Positions 6,803 through 14,497 of a DNA stretch of 32,716 nt are shown in pieces; the first letter of the stretch is position 1; every line of letters begins with the position of its first letter. The DNA is taken from the NCBI GenBank assembly GCA_020717925.1, contig DYDL01000009.1:1-32716 (forward strand), written 5' to 3'. Position numbers and translations under genes: made by a program. Below the pieces are notes generated by a model, which searched no databases, was not told the origin of the DNA, and saw only the letters and a program-made list of their open reading frames with translations. This stretch comes from Desulfocapsa sp. (GTDB lineage Bacteria; Desulfobacterota; Desulfobulbia; Desulfobulbales; CG2-30-60-27).

Positions 6803-7329
6803 GCATGACCATGGAAACACTTGTTACATCAGGCGATCAGACCGAACAGGCCAGGATGCTCGTGGCCCTGGCCGAGGGCGTTGCCCTCTCGCGACAGTTT
6901 CTAGATATCCTGGCAACGGAGCGCGTTGCCATCGCGGGCATGGATGTGACGCTCCTTATGCGCCAGGTCGGGACCAAGGAGGAACTGCTCGCCAGCCTGC
7001 AGCGCCTGGACCATGAACTGGGGGCGAGCATGGCCAGGCTCAGGGGGGGCGTCCAGGTCGGGCCGGCGGGGCTTGCCAGCCTTGCCTCACTGTTCCATGG
7101 TGACGAGGCGCGCCGTTTCAAGGCCTTGTGCCAGGAATGGGCGGGGCTGCGCCAGGAGATTGTATCCAACAACCTGGTGAACCAGCGTTTCGTCAAGGAG
7201 ACCCTCTCCTTTCTGGGCGATGCCATGGCCCTGTTCGTCGACAGCGGTCGGCAGCAAACGGGATATCTGGCGGGCGGCGGAGTTCTGAAGGCCACCACCG
7301 GCCCCTGTGTTCTCAGCCGGGAGGTGTAA
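6799..7329 (+). CDS. flgN: FlgN-type export chaperone for FlgK and FlgL
   Basis: The 176-residue helical protein lies exactly where FlgN is expected, between flgJ and flgK. The FlgN-like features are the Leu/Glu-rich N-terminal helices (ALAEGVALSRQFLDILATERVAI) and the end segment LRQEIVSNNLVNQRFVKETLSFLGDAM. FlgN binds the C-termini of FlgK and FlgL and delivers them to the export gate. The GTG at 6799 overlaps the flgJ stop (GTGA); ATGs at 6805 and 6811 are alternatives. Sequence identity in this family is low, so position counts as much as sequence. The flgK start follows 2 bases after its stop. Confidence 0.85.
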   Translation: MSMTMETLVTSGDQTEQARMLVALAEGVALSRQFLDILATERVAIAGMDVTLLMRQVGTKEELLASLQRLDHELGASMARLRGGVQVGPAGLASLASLFHGDEARRFKALCQEWAGLRQEIVSNNLVNQRFVKETLSFLGDAMALFVDSGRQQTGYLAGGGVLKATTGPCVLSREV

Positions 7330-7331
7330 CC

Positions 7332-9812
7332 GTGCCCAGTATCAACGCGGTTCTTGATATTGCCAAGGAGGCCTTGCTGGCCCACCAGCTTTCCATTCAG
7401 GTGGCCGCCAACAACGTGGCCAACGTCGATACGCCGGGCTACTCCAGGCAGATTCTGACCCTTTCCGGCCGGGAGTCGAGCCCCAGTTCGGTGGGCCAGG
7501 TCGGCAACGGGGTACGGCCTGACAGTATTCTGCGGCAGTTTGATCAGTTCATGACCCAGCGTCTGGTCGGGCAGCAGTCCACCCAGAGTAATACCGAGGC
7601 CCAGCAGGATGCCATGCGTGTGGTGGAGGCCCTGTTCAACGAGACCTCGGGCCAAGGTCTCAACGACCTGATGAACAAATTCTGGCAGAGCTGGCAGGAC
7701 CTGGCCAACAACCCGGAGAATCTGTCGGCCAAGCAAACCGTGGTCCAGACCGGCCAGTTGCTGCAGGACCATATGGGGCAGGCCTACACGCAGATCGTTG
7801 AAATACGTTACAATCTGGGCGTGCAATTGGACTCCGCCATCACCGAGATCAACTCTCTCACCCAGAAAATTGCCGGCCTCAATGTGCAGATTACCACCAG
7901 TGAGAGTCCGGGCAGAACATCCAACGACTTGCGTGACCAGCGAGACGGCCTGGTCGAGGAACTCGCCAGTTTTCTCGATATCACCTATTTCGAGAATAAG
8001 GAAAGTGGCGCCTATTCCATTCTGCTGGCCGACGGTCATCCCCTGGTGGACGCCACCCAGTCAAGTCGCCTCGAACTATCCAATGGCCAGATCCAGTGGG
8101 TTAACCAGACCCCCGATGGCCAGGACATGCGCCTGACTATCGGTGCCGGGGCGGACCTGGGTGGCAAGGTGGGCGGCTGGCTGGCGGTATACAACGACTT
8201 GATATCGGATAATCCGGATAATATCATGGGCCAGCTCGATTCCTTCGCCACCTCGTTGATCCTGGAGGTAAACCGCTTGCATTCCCAAGGGGTTGGCTCC
8301 AACGCCTTTTCCACAACCCTTACCGGCGCCTCGGTGGCGGAGAACGCCGCGATCCTCACCACCACAATAGATGCGACCCAGGCAACCACCGATATCGTTG
8401 CCAATACCTTGCGGATCAACGACCGGGATATCGGCGCCATTGATGGGGGGGTGGCGGTACATGGTCTGGCCATGACCAAGGCGGCCAATGCGGTGTATGC
8501 GGTTAACACGGCGTTGAATTCCGTCACCGCCCGGTTGACCACCCTGACGGCCGGCGGCGCGGTGACCGGCCTGGCGGCCGGCGAAACCGTAGCCTTCTCG
8601 GTGAACGGCATGGCAATTTCCTACACGGCCGGGGCGGCGGAATCGGCCAATGCCACCGCGACCAACGTGGTGGCGGCCATTAATGCCGCCATTGCTGCCT
8701 ACAATCTCGACCCGACCAGGGCGCCGGACATGAGTCTTACGGCGGCGGTAGGCGATGGGACCAACGGCGGGGCTGTGGATGCCGTCGTCCTGCGCAACAC
8801 CAATGGTGGCGATCAGTCGTCCATCACCATTGCCGGTATTGATGCAACGGATGCGAAACTGGCCCTGGCCAACGGTGCCACGGGGGCTGACGCCAGCCAC
8901 AACACCGGCCAGCTTACCCTGGTTTCTGGCGAGGAGTTTTCGGTCAGCGCCGGGCCCACCGACACCTTCCTCACGCAACTTGGCATGGGCGGCGGGCTTT
9001 ACAGCGGCGATACGGTCAACGACGGCAACTTCACTTACAGCTTCGACAATCCGGGCGGGGTGCGCGCCGCGCTTCTGGGTTTTCCATACGGCAAGGAGCT
9101 GACCACGGATAACGGCACTCTCGATATCTGGCTTTATGGTGAAAACGGCGCCCCCTTGTTACCGAAGCCGGTCACCGTGCCGCTCGACCGGGTCTATACC
9201 CTGCAGGACGTAGCTGACGCCATCAACGTGGCAATAACCAATACCAGCGGCGGACCGGCCTGGATCACGGCGGCGGTGGAAGGCAACACGCTGCAGATCA
9301 GGCCCGCAACCGGCATCCAGTTCGCCTTTGCCAATGACACTGCCAACATCCTGCAGGTGGTCGGCCTCAATACCTTTTTTGCCGGCCACGACGTCTCCAC
9401 CATTGCGGTCAACGACACCCTGGCGCAGGATGCGGCCAAGGTGGCCGCTGGCAAGGTGGGAGCCCGGGGCGAGATTCTCGCGGGCGACAATGTCAATGCC
9501 CTTGGCCTCGCCGGGCTGCAGTTCAAGGAGGAGGTGCAGTTTGCCAACGGCGATATCACCAGTCTTGACGGTTTTTATAACTCCCTGGTCGGTAAGGTCG
9601 GCGCCCATGTGCAGAGCCTGCAGCGCGACCTGGATTTGAATACCCAGCTTTCCAAGCAGCTCAACGACATGCGGGATGCCATTTCCGGTGTTTCCCTGGA
9701 CGAGGAGATGGCTAATCTGATTAAATATCAGCAGGCCTATACCGCGGCCGCCAAGTTGATCGCCACCGCGGATCAGATGTTGGATACCCTGATGAACAGC
9801 CTGCAAAGATAG
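7332..9812 (+). CDS. flgK: Flagellar hook-associated protein 1 FlgK, enlarged
   Basis: FlgK joins hook and filament. I set the start at GTG 7332, preceded by GGGAGGTG; the track start at 7128 lies inside flgN. The N-terminus has ALLAHQLSIQVAANNVANVD then TPGYSRQ, and the C-terminus SLDEEMANLIKYQQAYTAAAKLIATADQML, both classic. The protein has 826 residues, about 280 more than Salmonella FlgK. The extra sequence lies in the middle (about residues 340-700) and contains flagellin-IN-like modules such as GETVAFSVNGMAISYTAG and VVAAINAAIAAYN, and a TLQDVADAINVAI...FANDTANILQVVGL module that resembles one in FlgL next door. The base composition matches the neighbours, so recent transfer is not indicated. 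Confidence 0.96.
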   Translation: MPSINAVLDIAKEALLAHQLSIQVAANNVANVDTPGYSRQILTLSGRESSPSSVGQVGNGVRPDSILRQFDQFMTQRLVGQQSTQSNTEAQQDAMRVVEALFNETSGQGLNDLMNKFWQSWQDLANNPENLSAKQTVVQTGQLLQDHMGQAYTQIVEIRYNLGVQLDSAITEINSLTQKIAGLNVQITTSESPGRTSNDLRDQRDGLVEELASFLDITYFENKESGAYSILLADGHPLVDATQSSRLELSNGQIQWVNQTPDGQDMRLTIGAGADLGGKVGGWLAVYNDLISDNPDNIMGQLDSFATSLILEVNRLHSQGVGSNAFSTTLTGASVAENAAILTTTIDATQATTDIVANTLRINDRDIGAIDGGVAVHGLAMTKAANAVYAVNTALNSVTARLTTLTAGGAVTGLAAGETVAFSVNGMAISYTAGAAESANATATNVVAAINAAIAAYNLDPTRAPDMSLTAAVGDGTNGGAVDAVVLRNTNGGDQSSITIAGIDATDAKLALANGATGADASHNTGQLTLVSGEEFSVSAGPTDTFLTQLGMGGGLYSGDTVNDGNFTYSFDNPGGVRAALLGFPYGKELTTDNGTLDIWLYGENGAPLLPKPVTVPLDRVYTLQDVADAINVAITNTSGGPAWITAAVEGNTLQIRPATGIQFAFANDTANILQVVGLNTFFAGHDVSTIAVNDTLAQDAAKVAAGKVGARGEILAGDNVNALGLAGLQFKEEVQFANGDITSLDGFYNSLVGKVGAHVQSLQRDLDLNTQLSKQLNDMRDAISGVSLDEEMANLIKYQQAYTAAAKLIATADQMLDTLMNSLQR

Positions 9813-9822
9813 GGAGATAGCC

Positions 9823-11754
9823 ATGCGTCCCACCATGCAGTCCATTAACCGCAACGCGATCTTCAACCTGAACAAGCTGGCCGCTTCGTTGCAGAACGTG
9901 AACCAGAAAATTTCATCAGGCAAGGAGATGTCGGCGCCTTCGGATGATCCCGTCAATCTGGTCGGGGTGCTGGGACTGCGCAGCAACATTGCGGAGGTCC
10001 AGCAGTATCAGGAAAATCTGAACTACGGCCAGGATATCGTCATGGCCTCGGAAAGCGCACTTTCGCAGATTAAGGGTTTGCTGACCAGCGCCCGCACTCT
10101 TGCCGTGGCGCAGTCCACCGGCACGGTGAACGCCGAAAATCGGGCCAATATTGCTCCGCAGGTGAAGAATCTGTTGGAGTTGGCGGTGGTGCTTGGCAAC
10201 ACCCAGACCACTGGCAAGTATGTCTTCGGCGGTTATCGGACGACCGGCTATACCAACGCTGAGCCGGCCCCATTCATGGTGGACAGGGTGCAGGGGTATA
10301 GGGTTAACGGTAGCACTATGACGCCAGCGAGTCTTACGGCCGGCGATCTGGTTATCAATGGTCTGGCCGTGGGCGCCACAGCGGTTGATGGCCTGTCCGA
10401 CGTTTTGGCCAACGCCTCGGCCGAGGCCAAGGCAACGGCAATAAACCTCATGGCGGATGAAACCGGGGTGTGGGCCACGGCCGTGCCTGTTTTCCAGTTG
10501 GCCGCGGCCGGTGTGGAGGGTGGCACCATCGGGGCCGGCGATCTCTTCATCAACAACGTGGACATCTTTGCCGGTGCCACAACCGTGGTGGCGGAAGACA
10601 GGGATAATGTCGTGATGGCGGCCATCAATGCTCAACAGGCTGTAACCGGTGTGGTCGCCACCCGGGACAACGGTGGGCGTTTGCTGTTGTCTGTCACCGA
10701 TGGCCGCAATCTCCATGTCGAGACCTCGGATAACGGTGAGCAGGTCACCCATATCAACTCCGCACTGAATGTTGCGCAGGACCAAGTCTATTTCGGGTCA
10801 TTGCAGTTTTCCTCGGATAAAGTTTTTTCTATAGCAACGTCTCTGGCTGGGGATGGGGGACTCGCGGCCATCGGTCTGGCGGGAGGCCAGGCGGTGACCG
10901 GCGAACTCGATGACGTGGCCGACGACGGGTTGATCGTGGTGGATGACGTGGCCAGGCAGGACGGCTCGGTGCGCTATACCGGTGACCAGGTTAGTGACCT
11001 GGAGATAAAGGTGGGCCGCAGCAGCACCCTGGCGGTTGGGAGAAACGGCCAGACCAGCCTGATGGATACCGGTGTGTTCGATGCCTTCACCAAGCTCAAG
11101 AACGCGTTACTTGCGCAGGACTATACGGTTGCCACCGGTAAAAACCAGGCAACGGACCGCGGAGTTACATTGGCAACAGGCGGGACCGGCCTGGCGACTG
11201 AAGCCGAGGTGGTGGCAGGCAACTTTACGGTGACGGTTACGGATAAGGCTTATTACCCGCCACGGCCACTCACGATCCAGATCGGTATCGATCCGACTAC
11301 CGACAGCTTGAACAGCATGGCCGACAAAATCAACGGTATCCCCGGGCTGCAAGCCTCCTGGGACACTAACGGTTTTCTGCAGATTGCCAGCAGTGATCCA
11401 GCCCGCTACGGGTTTACCCTGTCTAATGATTCGAGTAATTTTCTCCAGGCCGTGGGGATGCGCGGGGATGATCTGCAGGTGGCGGCCATCCAGAGCTCCC
11501 TGGCCAATTTCGATGTGGCTTTCAGCCATATCAGCAACGTGGTGTCTGATTTCGGTACCCGTTCCAACCGGATTGACTCCCAGCGGGAAATTTTCACGAG
11601 CCTCGAATTGGTATCCACTGGCAACCTCTCGCAGCGGGAGGATGTCGATCTTGTAAAGGTTCTGGGCGACCTCGCCACCAAGCAGACGGCCTTTCAGGCG
11701 GCCTTAAACGCCACGGCCAAGGCCATGAAGCTGAGCCTGATGGATTATTTATAG
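9823..11754 (+). CDS. flgL: Flagellar hook-associated protein 3 FlgL, enlarged
   Basis: FlgL is the second hook-filament junction protein. The start ATG at 9823 follows AGGGAGA. The flagellin-like N-terminus is clear (LAASLQNVNQKISSGKEMSA, then PSDDPVNLVGVLGLRSNI) and so is the C-terminus (GNLSQREDVDLVKVLGDLAT, then AFQAALNATAKAMKLSLMDYL). At 643 residues it is twice the size of enterobacterial FlgL. The added central part includes a flagellin-IN motif (IGAGDLFINNVDIFAG, DNVVMAAINAQQAVTGV) near residues 225-290 and a second module (SLNSMADKINGIPGLQASW, FTLSNDSSNFLQAVGM) near 490-550. The inserted domains probably project from the junction surface. Confidence 0.95.
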   Translation: MRPTMQSINRNAIFNLNKLAASLQNVNQKISSGKEMSAPSDDPVNLVGVLGLRSNIAEVQQYQENLNYGQDIVMASESALSQIKGLLTSARTLAVAQSTGTVNAENRANIAPQVKNLLELAVVLGNTQTTGKYVFGGYRTTGYTNAEPAPFMVDRVQGYRVNGSTMTPASLTAGDLVINGLAVGATAVDGLSDVLANASAEAKATAINLMADETGVWATAVPVFQLAAAGVEGGTIGAGDLFINNVDIFAGATTVVAEDRDNVVMAAINAQQAVTGVVATRDNGGRLLLSVTDGRNLHVETSDNGEQVTHINSALNVAQDQVYFGSLQFSSDKVFSIATSLAGDGGLAAIGLAGGQAVTGELDDVADDGLIVVDDVARQDGSVRYTGDQVSDLEIKVGRSSTLAVGRNGQTSLMDTGVFDAFTKLKNALLAQDYTVATGKNQATDRGVTLATGGTGLATEAEVVAGNFTVTVTDKAYYPPRPLTIQIGIDPTTDSLNSMADKINGIPGLQASWDTNGFLQIASSDPARYGFTLSNDSSNFLQAVGMRGDDLQVAAIQSSLANFDVAFSHISNVVSDFGTRSNRIDSQREIFTSLELVSTGNLSQREDVDLVKVLGDLATKQTAFQAALNATAKAMKLSLMDYL

Positions 11755-11756
11755 CG

Positions 11757-11798
11757 ATCAGCTTTCAGCCAAAAAAAATCTAAAAGCTGACTGCTGAT
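11757..11798 (+). repeat. Imperfect intergenic inverted repeat between flgL and csrA
   Basis: TCAGCTTT (11758-11765) and AAAGCTGA (11783-11790) form an 8-base stem around an A-rich loop; ATCAGC and GCTGAT form an alternative outer pairing. The AGCTGA/GCTGAT wording resembles small dispersed intergenic repeats. There is no T-run after it, so it is not a normal terminator for flgL. Confidence 0.45.
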
Positions 11799-11835
11799 AG
11801 CTTCAATTCCGACTGCGCCAGGGAGGGCTAAGGTC

Positions 11836-12144
11836 GTGCTGATTCTTTCGCGAAAGGTTGGAGAGGCCATTGTCATTGACAACGAGATAACGGTTCGGGT
11901 GCTGGAGGTCAAGGGCGGGCAGATCAAGCTGGGCGTGGAAGCACCCGGCCGTGTGCGGGTCCACCGCGAGGAGGTCTACCGGTCTATTCTCGATGAAAAC
12001 CGGCGTGCCGCCCTGGAAGCCCCGACCGATCCGGCCGCTCTGGCCGATAGCTTGGCCGGGGCGGTCTGGCAAGGGCCCGGTAAAGGTGGTTTGTTGGGTG
12101 GGATGGCGGGCAGCAAGGCGGGCGCTAAGGAAAACGGAGAGTAA
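11836..12144 (+). CDS. csrA: Carbon storage / translational regulator CsrA with long C-terminal tail
   Basis: CsrA is a dimeric RNA-binding repressor that recognises GGA in leader RNAs. The start is GTG at 11836. Residues 1-60 are canonical: [15 protein letters not shown], then [16 protein letters not shown] and [12 protein letters not shown]. The RNA-binding residues Leu4 and Arg44 are present. The protein runs to 102 residues, about 30-40 longer than most CsrA, ending in a Gly/Ala/Lys-rich tail ([20 protein letters not shown]) that looks disordered. fliW follows after 2 bases. In FliW-encoding bacteria, FliW binds CsrA and couples flagellin export to translation. GGA-rich sequence (CAGGGAGGGCTAAGG) before the start could allow autorepression. 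Confidence 0.95.
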   Translation: MLILSRKVGEAIVIDNEITVRVLEVKGGQIKLGVEAPGRVRVHREEVYRSILDENRRAALEAPTDPAALADSLAGAVWQGPGKGGLLGGMAGSKAGAKENGE

Positions 12145-12146
12145 CG

Positions 12147-12644
12147 ATGGCTGAGGTAATGCACGATAGCATGACCAGGATGGTTGATACCACTAACGGC
12201 GGCGGGGAAATGGCCGCTCGTTTCAAGGTGATGACGAAGCGGTTTGGCGAGATAGAGGTCGATTCTGACCAGGTAATCCGTATGGTCAGCCCGGTCCTGG
12301 GATTTCCAGAGGCCAGGCGCTTTGTCTTGCGGCCCCATGGCCCTGGGTCGGTATTTTTTTGGCTCCAGTCCCTGGAGAATGGTGATCTGGCCTTTGTGGT
12401 GGTCCCGGCCGCAACAGTGGATACGGCCTATTGTCCGCCACTTGCCGGGGCGGACCGACAGGAGTTGGGGTTGACGGCCAGCCAGGTTCCCGAGTTTTTA
12501 CTCATCCTTAACCTGTCACGCGCCGAGAAGTTGAAGATCACCGCCAACCTTTTGGGGCCCGTGGCCCTGAACGCGGAAAAGCGACTCGCCAAGCAACTGC
12601 TGCTTGATCCAGCCCATTACGATATCGCCTTTCAGGTAGAGTAG
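12147..12644 (+). CDS. fliW: Flagellar assembly factor FliW, CsrA antagonist
   Basis: FliW binds both flagellin and CsrA; when flagellin leaves the cell, FliW is free to inhibit CsrA. The core begins near residue 30 with RFGEIEVDSDQVIRMVSPVLGFPEARRFVL, and continues with FFWLQSLENGDLAFVVVP and LLILNLSRAEKLKITANLLGPVALN, all standard for FliW. The 165-residue product has about 25 extra N-terminal residues (MAEVMHDSMTRMVDTTNGGG); an internal ATG may be the true start, though GGAGAG before 12147 favours the long form. It is 2 bases from csrA, the usual pairing, and is the last plus-strand flagellar gene here. Confidence 0.95.
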   Translation: MAEVMHDSMTRMVDTTNGGGEMAARFKVMTKRFGEIEVDSDQVIRMVSPVLGFPEARRFVLRPHGPGSVFFWLQSLENGDLAFVVVPAATVDTAYCPPLAGADRQELGLTASQVPEFLLILNLSRAEKLKITANLLGPVALNAEKRLAKQLLLDPAHYDIAFQVE

Positions 12645-12651
12645 GGTAAAG

Positions 12652-12671
12652 AAAGGGGCCGCGACCTTTTT
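12652..12671. terminator. Weak bidirectional terminator between fliW and flgM
   Basis: AAAGG and CCTTT flank 8 bases, with a T-run on the plus strand and an A-run on the other side. It sits between two convergent stop codons. The stem is short, so confidence is low. Confidence 0.3.
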
Positions 12672-12984
12672 AAATGACCGGAACCTGTTCGGAGAGCAGA
12701 GCAGTGAGCATCTTGTCCGCCACCTTATACGGGTCGACCTGATACGCGCCGTTATTGATCTGCTCTTGCAGGGCCTGCACCTTTTCCAGGCGCACGTCCG
12801 GGGTATTCAGCAGGATTCCCTTCATTTTCCGCACGTCCATGGAGTTGCCGGACAACTCCACCCGATCCGTCGCCTGTGCTTGGGCCGGAGAGCTTTGGGG
12901 AGCAGCGATGGTTTCCGCCTTTTTGAGGGGCGTCTGGGGCTTGCTTTCGGTTTTGATGGATGTGAAAAGATTGCCAAGTTTCAT
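12670..12984 (-). CDS. flgM: Anti-sigma-28 factor FlgM
   Basis: FlgM binds the flagellar sigma factor FliA until the hook is complete and FlgM is exported. The 104-residue protein has a disordered Lys/Pro/Ala-rich N-terminal half and the conserved C-terminal sigma-binding part: DRVELSG, then VRLEKVQALQEQINNGAYQV and DPYKVADKMLTALL. It is convergent to fliW. The ATG at 12984 is preceded on the minus strand by AGAGAG. A sigma-28 promoter lies about 90 bases upstream, so FlgM is probably under feedback by its own target. Confidence 0.92.
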   Translation of the reverse strand: MKLGNLFTSIKTESKPQTPLKKAETIAAPQSSPAQAQATDRVELSGNSMDVRKMKGILLNTPDVRLEKVQALQEQINNGAYQVDPYKVADKMLTALLSEQVPVI

Positions 12985-13078
12985 AATGTTCTCTCTGTGG
13001 ACTGGCAGTACAGCCCTGCTTACTGCATAACCAATTTAAAATATATTTAGTAGCAGACACATTTCTTCCTTACCTTAC

Positions 13079-13105
13079 TTATCGGCCGGCAGCGGCGAAC
13101 CTTTA
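13079..13105 (-). promoter_or_regulatory. Sigma-28 (FliA) promoter of flgM
   Basis: Read on the minus strand: TAAAGGTT, 11 bases, GCCGATAA. The consensus is TAAAGTTT-N11-GCCGATAA; spacing is exact, the -10 element is perfect, and the -35 element has one mismatch. It points at flgM, with an untranslated leader of about 88 bases. Confidence 0.88.
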
Positions 13106-13294
13106 AAATAAATATTTTTGGGAGGGATGCGGCTGGTGGCCGCCACGACAGCAGCAAGGGCGCAAGTATAATGCCGGTGCTCAATTCAAGATAACAATGC
13201 AGCTTGCCCGCCTCGGGCCGAAGGAGCCCACCCCGGTGCTCCCCCGGCCCGCCGCGATAATTACGATAACTGATGTCCAGACAGGTGACCCGCT

Positions 13295-13750
13295 TTAAAC
13301 CTCTTGGCGGGATGACCCGCCACAATTGCCCGCGGTTGTCAGAAGCCCCAGCCTCTTCTTGCCATCCAGGATATGCCTGATGGTTTGCGTCAACTCTTTG
13401 CAGCTAAAGGGTTTCATGACATAGGCTTGTATCCCGGCGGTGGCATATTCCCGTGAAAAAAAGGGATCACCGCCGGAGCACATGATGATCGGGACACTCG
13501 GCCGGATCAACCGAAATTCCCTGGCAATATCAAAGCCCGACAGGCCGGGCATCACCAGATCGGTGATCACCAGGTCAAAATTGCGGGCCTTGCCGCGAAA
13601 GATTTTCAGGGCCGCGGCCCCATTTGACTCCACGGTGACCTCATAGCCACTGTTCTCAAGCATGATTTTCAACATGGCGCCAACCGGTTTTTCATCATCA
13701 ATCACCATGAGGCGCTGGTTGTTATGTTGCGTTGTTGCTGCTTGTTCCAC
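13295..13750 (-). CDS. Stand-alone CheY-like response regulator receiver
   Basis: The 151-residue protein is a single receiver domain without an output domain. Acidic residues Asp18-Asp19 (MVIDDEKP), the phospho-acceptor Asp64 (LVITDLVMPG), Ser92 (IMCSGG, in place of the more common Thr) and Lys113 (YVMKPF) are all in place, so phosphorylation should work. The last 25 residues (KKRLGLLTTAGNCGGSSRQE) are a flexible tail. The start is GTG at 13750 with AGGAG before it. It is 9 bases after the stop of the unknown 132-aa gene, so they form an operon. No histidine kinase is in the window. The location beside flgM suggests motility or chemotaxis, but this is inference. Confidence 0.9.
   Translation of the reverse strand: MEQAATTQHNNQRLMVIDDEKPVGAMLKIMLENSGYEVTVESNGAAALKIFRGKARNFDLVITDLVMPGLSGFDIAREFRLIRPSVPIIMCSGGDPFFSREYATAGIQAYVMKPFSCKELTQTIRHILDGKKRLGLLTTAGNCGGSSRQEV
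13303..13320 (-). repeat. Strong hairpin inside the end of the receiver gene
   Basis: TGGCGGG ATGA CCCGCCA is a perfect 7-base stem with a 4-base loop, covering the last codons of the receiver gene. There is no T-run after it on the minus strand, so it may act as an mRNA 3-prime stabiliser rather than a terminator. Confidence 0.4.
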
Positions 13751-13759
13751 TTGACGCTC

Positions 13760-14158
13760 CTATGCCCCGACCTCGTTATTTTTTCCGGCCAATCCCAAGG
13801 ATGGTTGCGCCCCACTGTACCTTTTGCTCACCCCTGGCGCCTGTAACCTGGTCATGGGGCGGGCGGCGGGCGCCTCGGCAAAGGGAAGATATTGGAGAAC
13901 GAAATCCGCCTCCATCGCCAGCAAAGGCTTGGCAAGCGCATGCCCGCCACAGAGCACCTGGCCGACATCCTTCAGTTCCAGTTTATAGACCCCCCGGTTG
14001 TCCTCGGTCCACAGATACCAGCAAGGGTTGTCACCGTCCAGGCGGGTAATCTGGGTCACCCGTACCGCCTCTAACACCTGCTCCCGGATCAGGAAATCGA
14101 CGAGTAACCTGTCCATGGCATTTTGCGCCAGTACCTTGTCATGATTTGCGTTGATCAT
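13760..14158 (-). CDS. Unrecognised 132-aa protein, partner of a CheY-like regulator
   Basis: I do not recognise this family. The protein has no signal peptide and no membrane segment. The N-terminal part is helical (MINANHDKVLAQNAMDRLLVDF), followed by a likely beta-rich part (TRLDGDNPCWYLWTEDNRGVYKLELKDVG). It ends in a low-complexity tail. Two Cys are present (NPCWYL and LCGGHA). GAGGAAAAG directly precedes the ATG at 14158, a strong ribosome binding site. It lies 30 bases after the 47-aa membrane peptide gene and 9 bases before the receiver gene, so the three look like one operon. A sensor or adaptor role is possible, but no motif shows it. Confidence 0.75.
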   Translation of the reverse strand: MINANHDKVLAQNAMDRLLVDFLIREQVLEAVRVTQITRLDGDNPCWYLWTEDNRGVYKLELKDVGQVLCGGHALAKPLLAMEADFVLQYLPFAEAPAARPMTRLQAPGVSKRYSGAQPSLGLAGKNNEVGA

Positions 14159-14188
14159 CTTTTCCTCTCTTTTTAGTTGGTTGCGGCC

Positions 14189-14332
14189 TTAATAACGATT
14201 TGTGAACAACAGGACAACGGTAACCACCAGCAAGGTCACACGATAAATTACGTTCATTTGCAGTTTGTCGTCAAGGGAGGCGGCAAGGCTGATTGCCGCC
14301 AGGGCCAGATCTTTTGCTGATTTCTTTTCCAT
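14189..14332 (-). CDS. 47-aa single-pass membrane peptide (not in ORF track)
   Basis: Translated by hand: it starts MEKKSAKDLALAAISLAASL, continues DDKLQMNVIYR, and ends in a hydrophobic stretch VTLLVVTVVLLFTNRY. This predicts a short cytoplasmic amphipathic helix followed by one transmembrane helix near residues 31-44. GAGGAAA lies 5 bases before the ATG, which makes translation likely. It is the first gene of the minus-strand set with the 132-aa protein and the receiver. I know of no named family. A tail-anchored regulator or membrane tether is one idea, without proof. Confidence 0.6.
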   Translation of the reverse strand: MEKKSAKDLALAAISLAASLDDKLQMNVIYRVTLLVVTVVLLFTNRY

Positions 14333-14434
14333 CCGCGTTTCCTCATTGAAGTTGCAACTGAGCCGGCAAGGTGGTTTGCAAGCAATAAACCTGCCGGTCC
14401 CCTGCTGCTTGCCTTACGTGTCAAGGTAAGGTAA

Positions 14435-14450
14435 TTCAAATACCGTGCCA
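14435..14450 (-). promoter_or_regulatory. Degenerate sigma-54-like promoter before the 47-aa gene
   Basis: On the minus strand TGGCACGGTATTTGAA has a perfect -24 half (TGGCACG) and correct spacing, but the -12 half reads TTGAA instead of TTGCA. The C of GC at -12 is nearly invariant, so activity is doubtful. It would start transcription about 90 bases before the small gene. The region 14333-14663 shows no other gene. Confidence 0.3.
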
Positions 14451-14468
14451 AAAAGGAATTACGCCTAA

Positions 14469-14497
14469 TTGTGTGAGCAACTTGCTGATTCTATAGT
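14469..14497 (+). promoter_or_regulatory. Candidate sigma-70 promoter for polA
   Basis: TTGTGT (14469-14474) and TATAGT (14492-14497) are separated by exactly 17 bases; the -10 box matches five of six consensus bases. It gives a leader of about 160 bases before polA. Pattern match only. Confidence 0.4.

Noticed and set aside
6837-8039. 400-codon minus-strand frame opposite flgN and flgK
   Set aside because: Covers two well-supported genes; no motif; shadow frame.
8440-8700. Gly/Ala-rich repetitive coding in flgK as a DNA repeat
   Set aside because: Repetition is at the amino-acid level of flagellin-IN-type sequence; no exact DNA tandem unit was found.
13047-13325. 92-codon minus-strand frame between the receiver gene and flgM
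   Set aside because: It would run across the sigma-28 promoter of flgM and overlap the receiver gene, and shows no ribosome binding site or motif. The interval 13106-13294 otherwise shows no gene to me.
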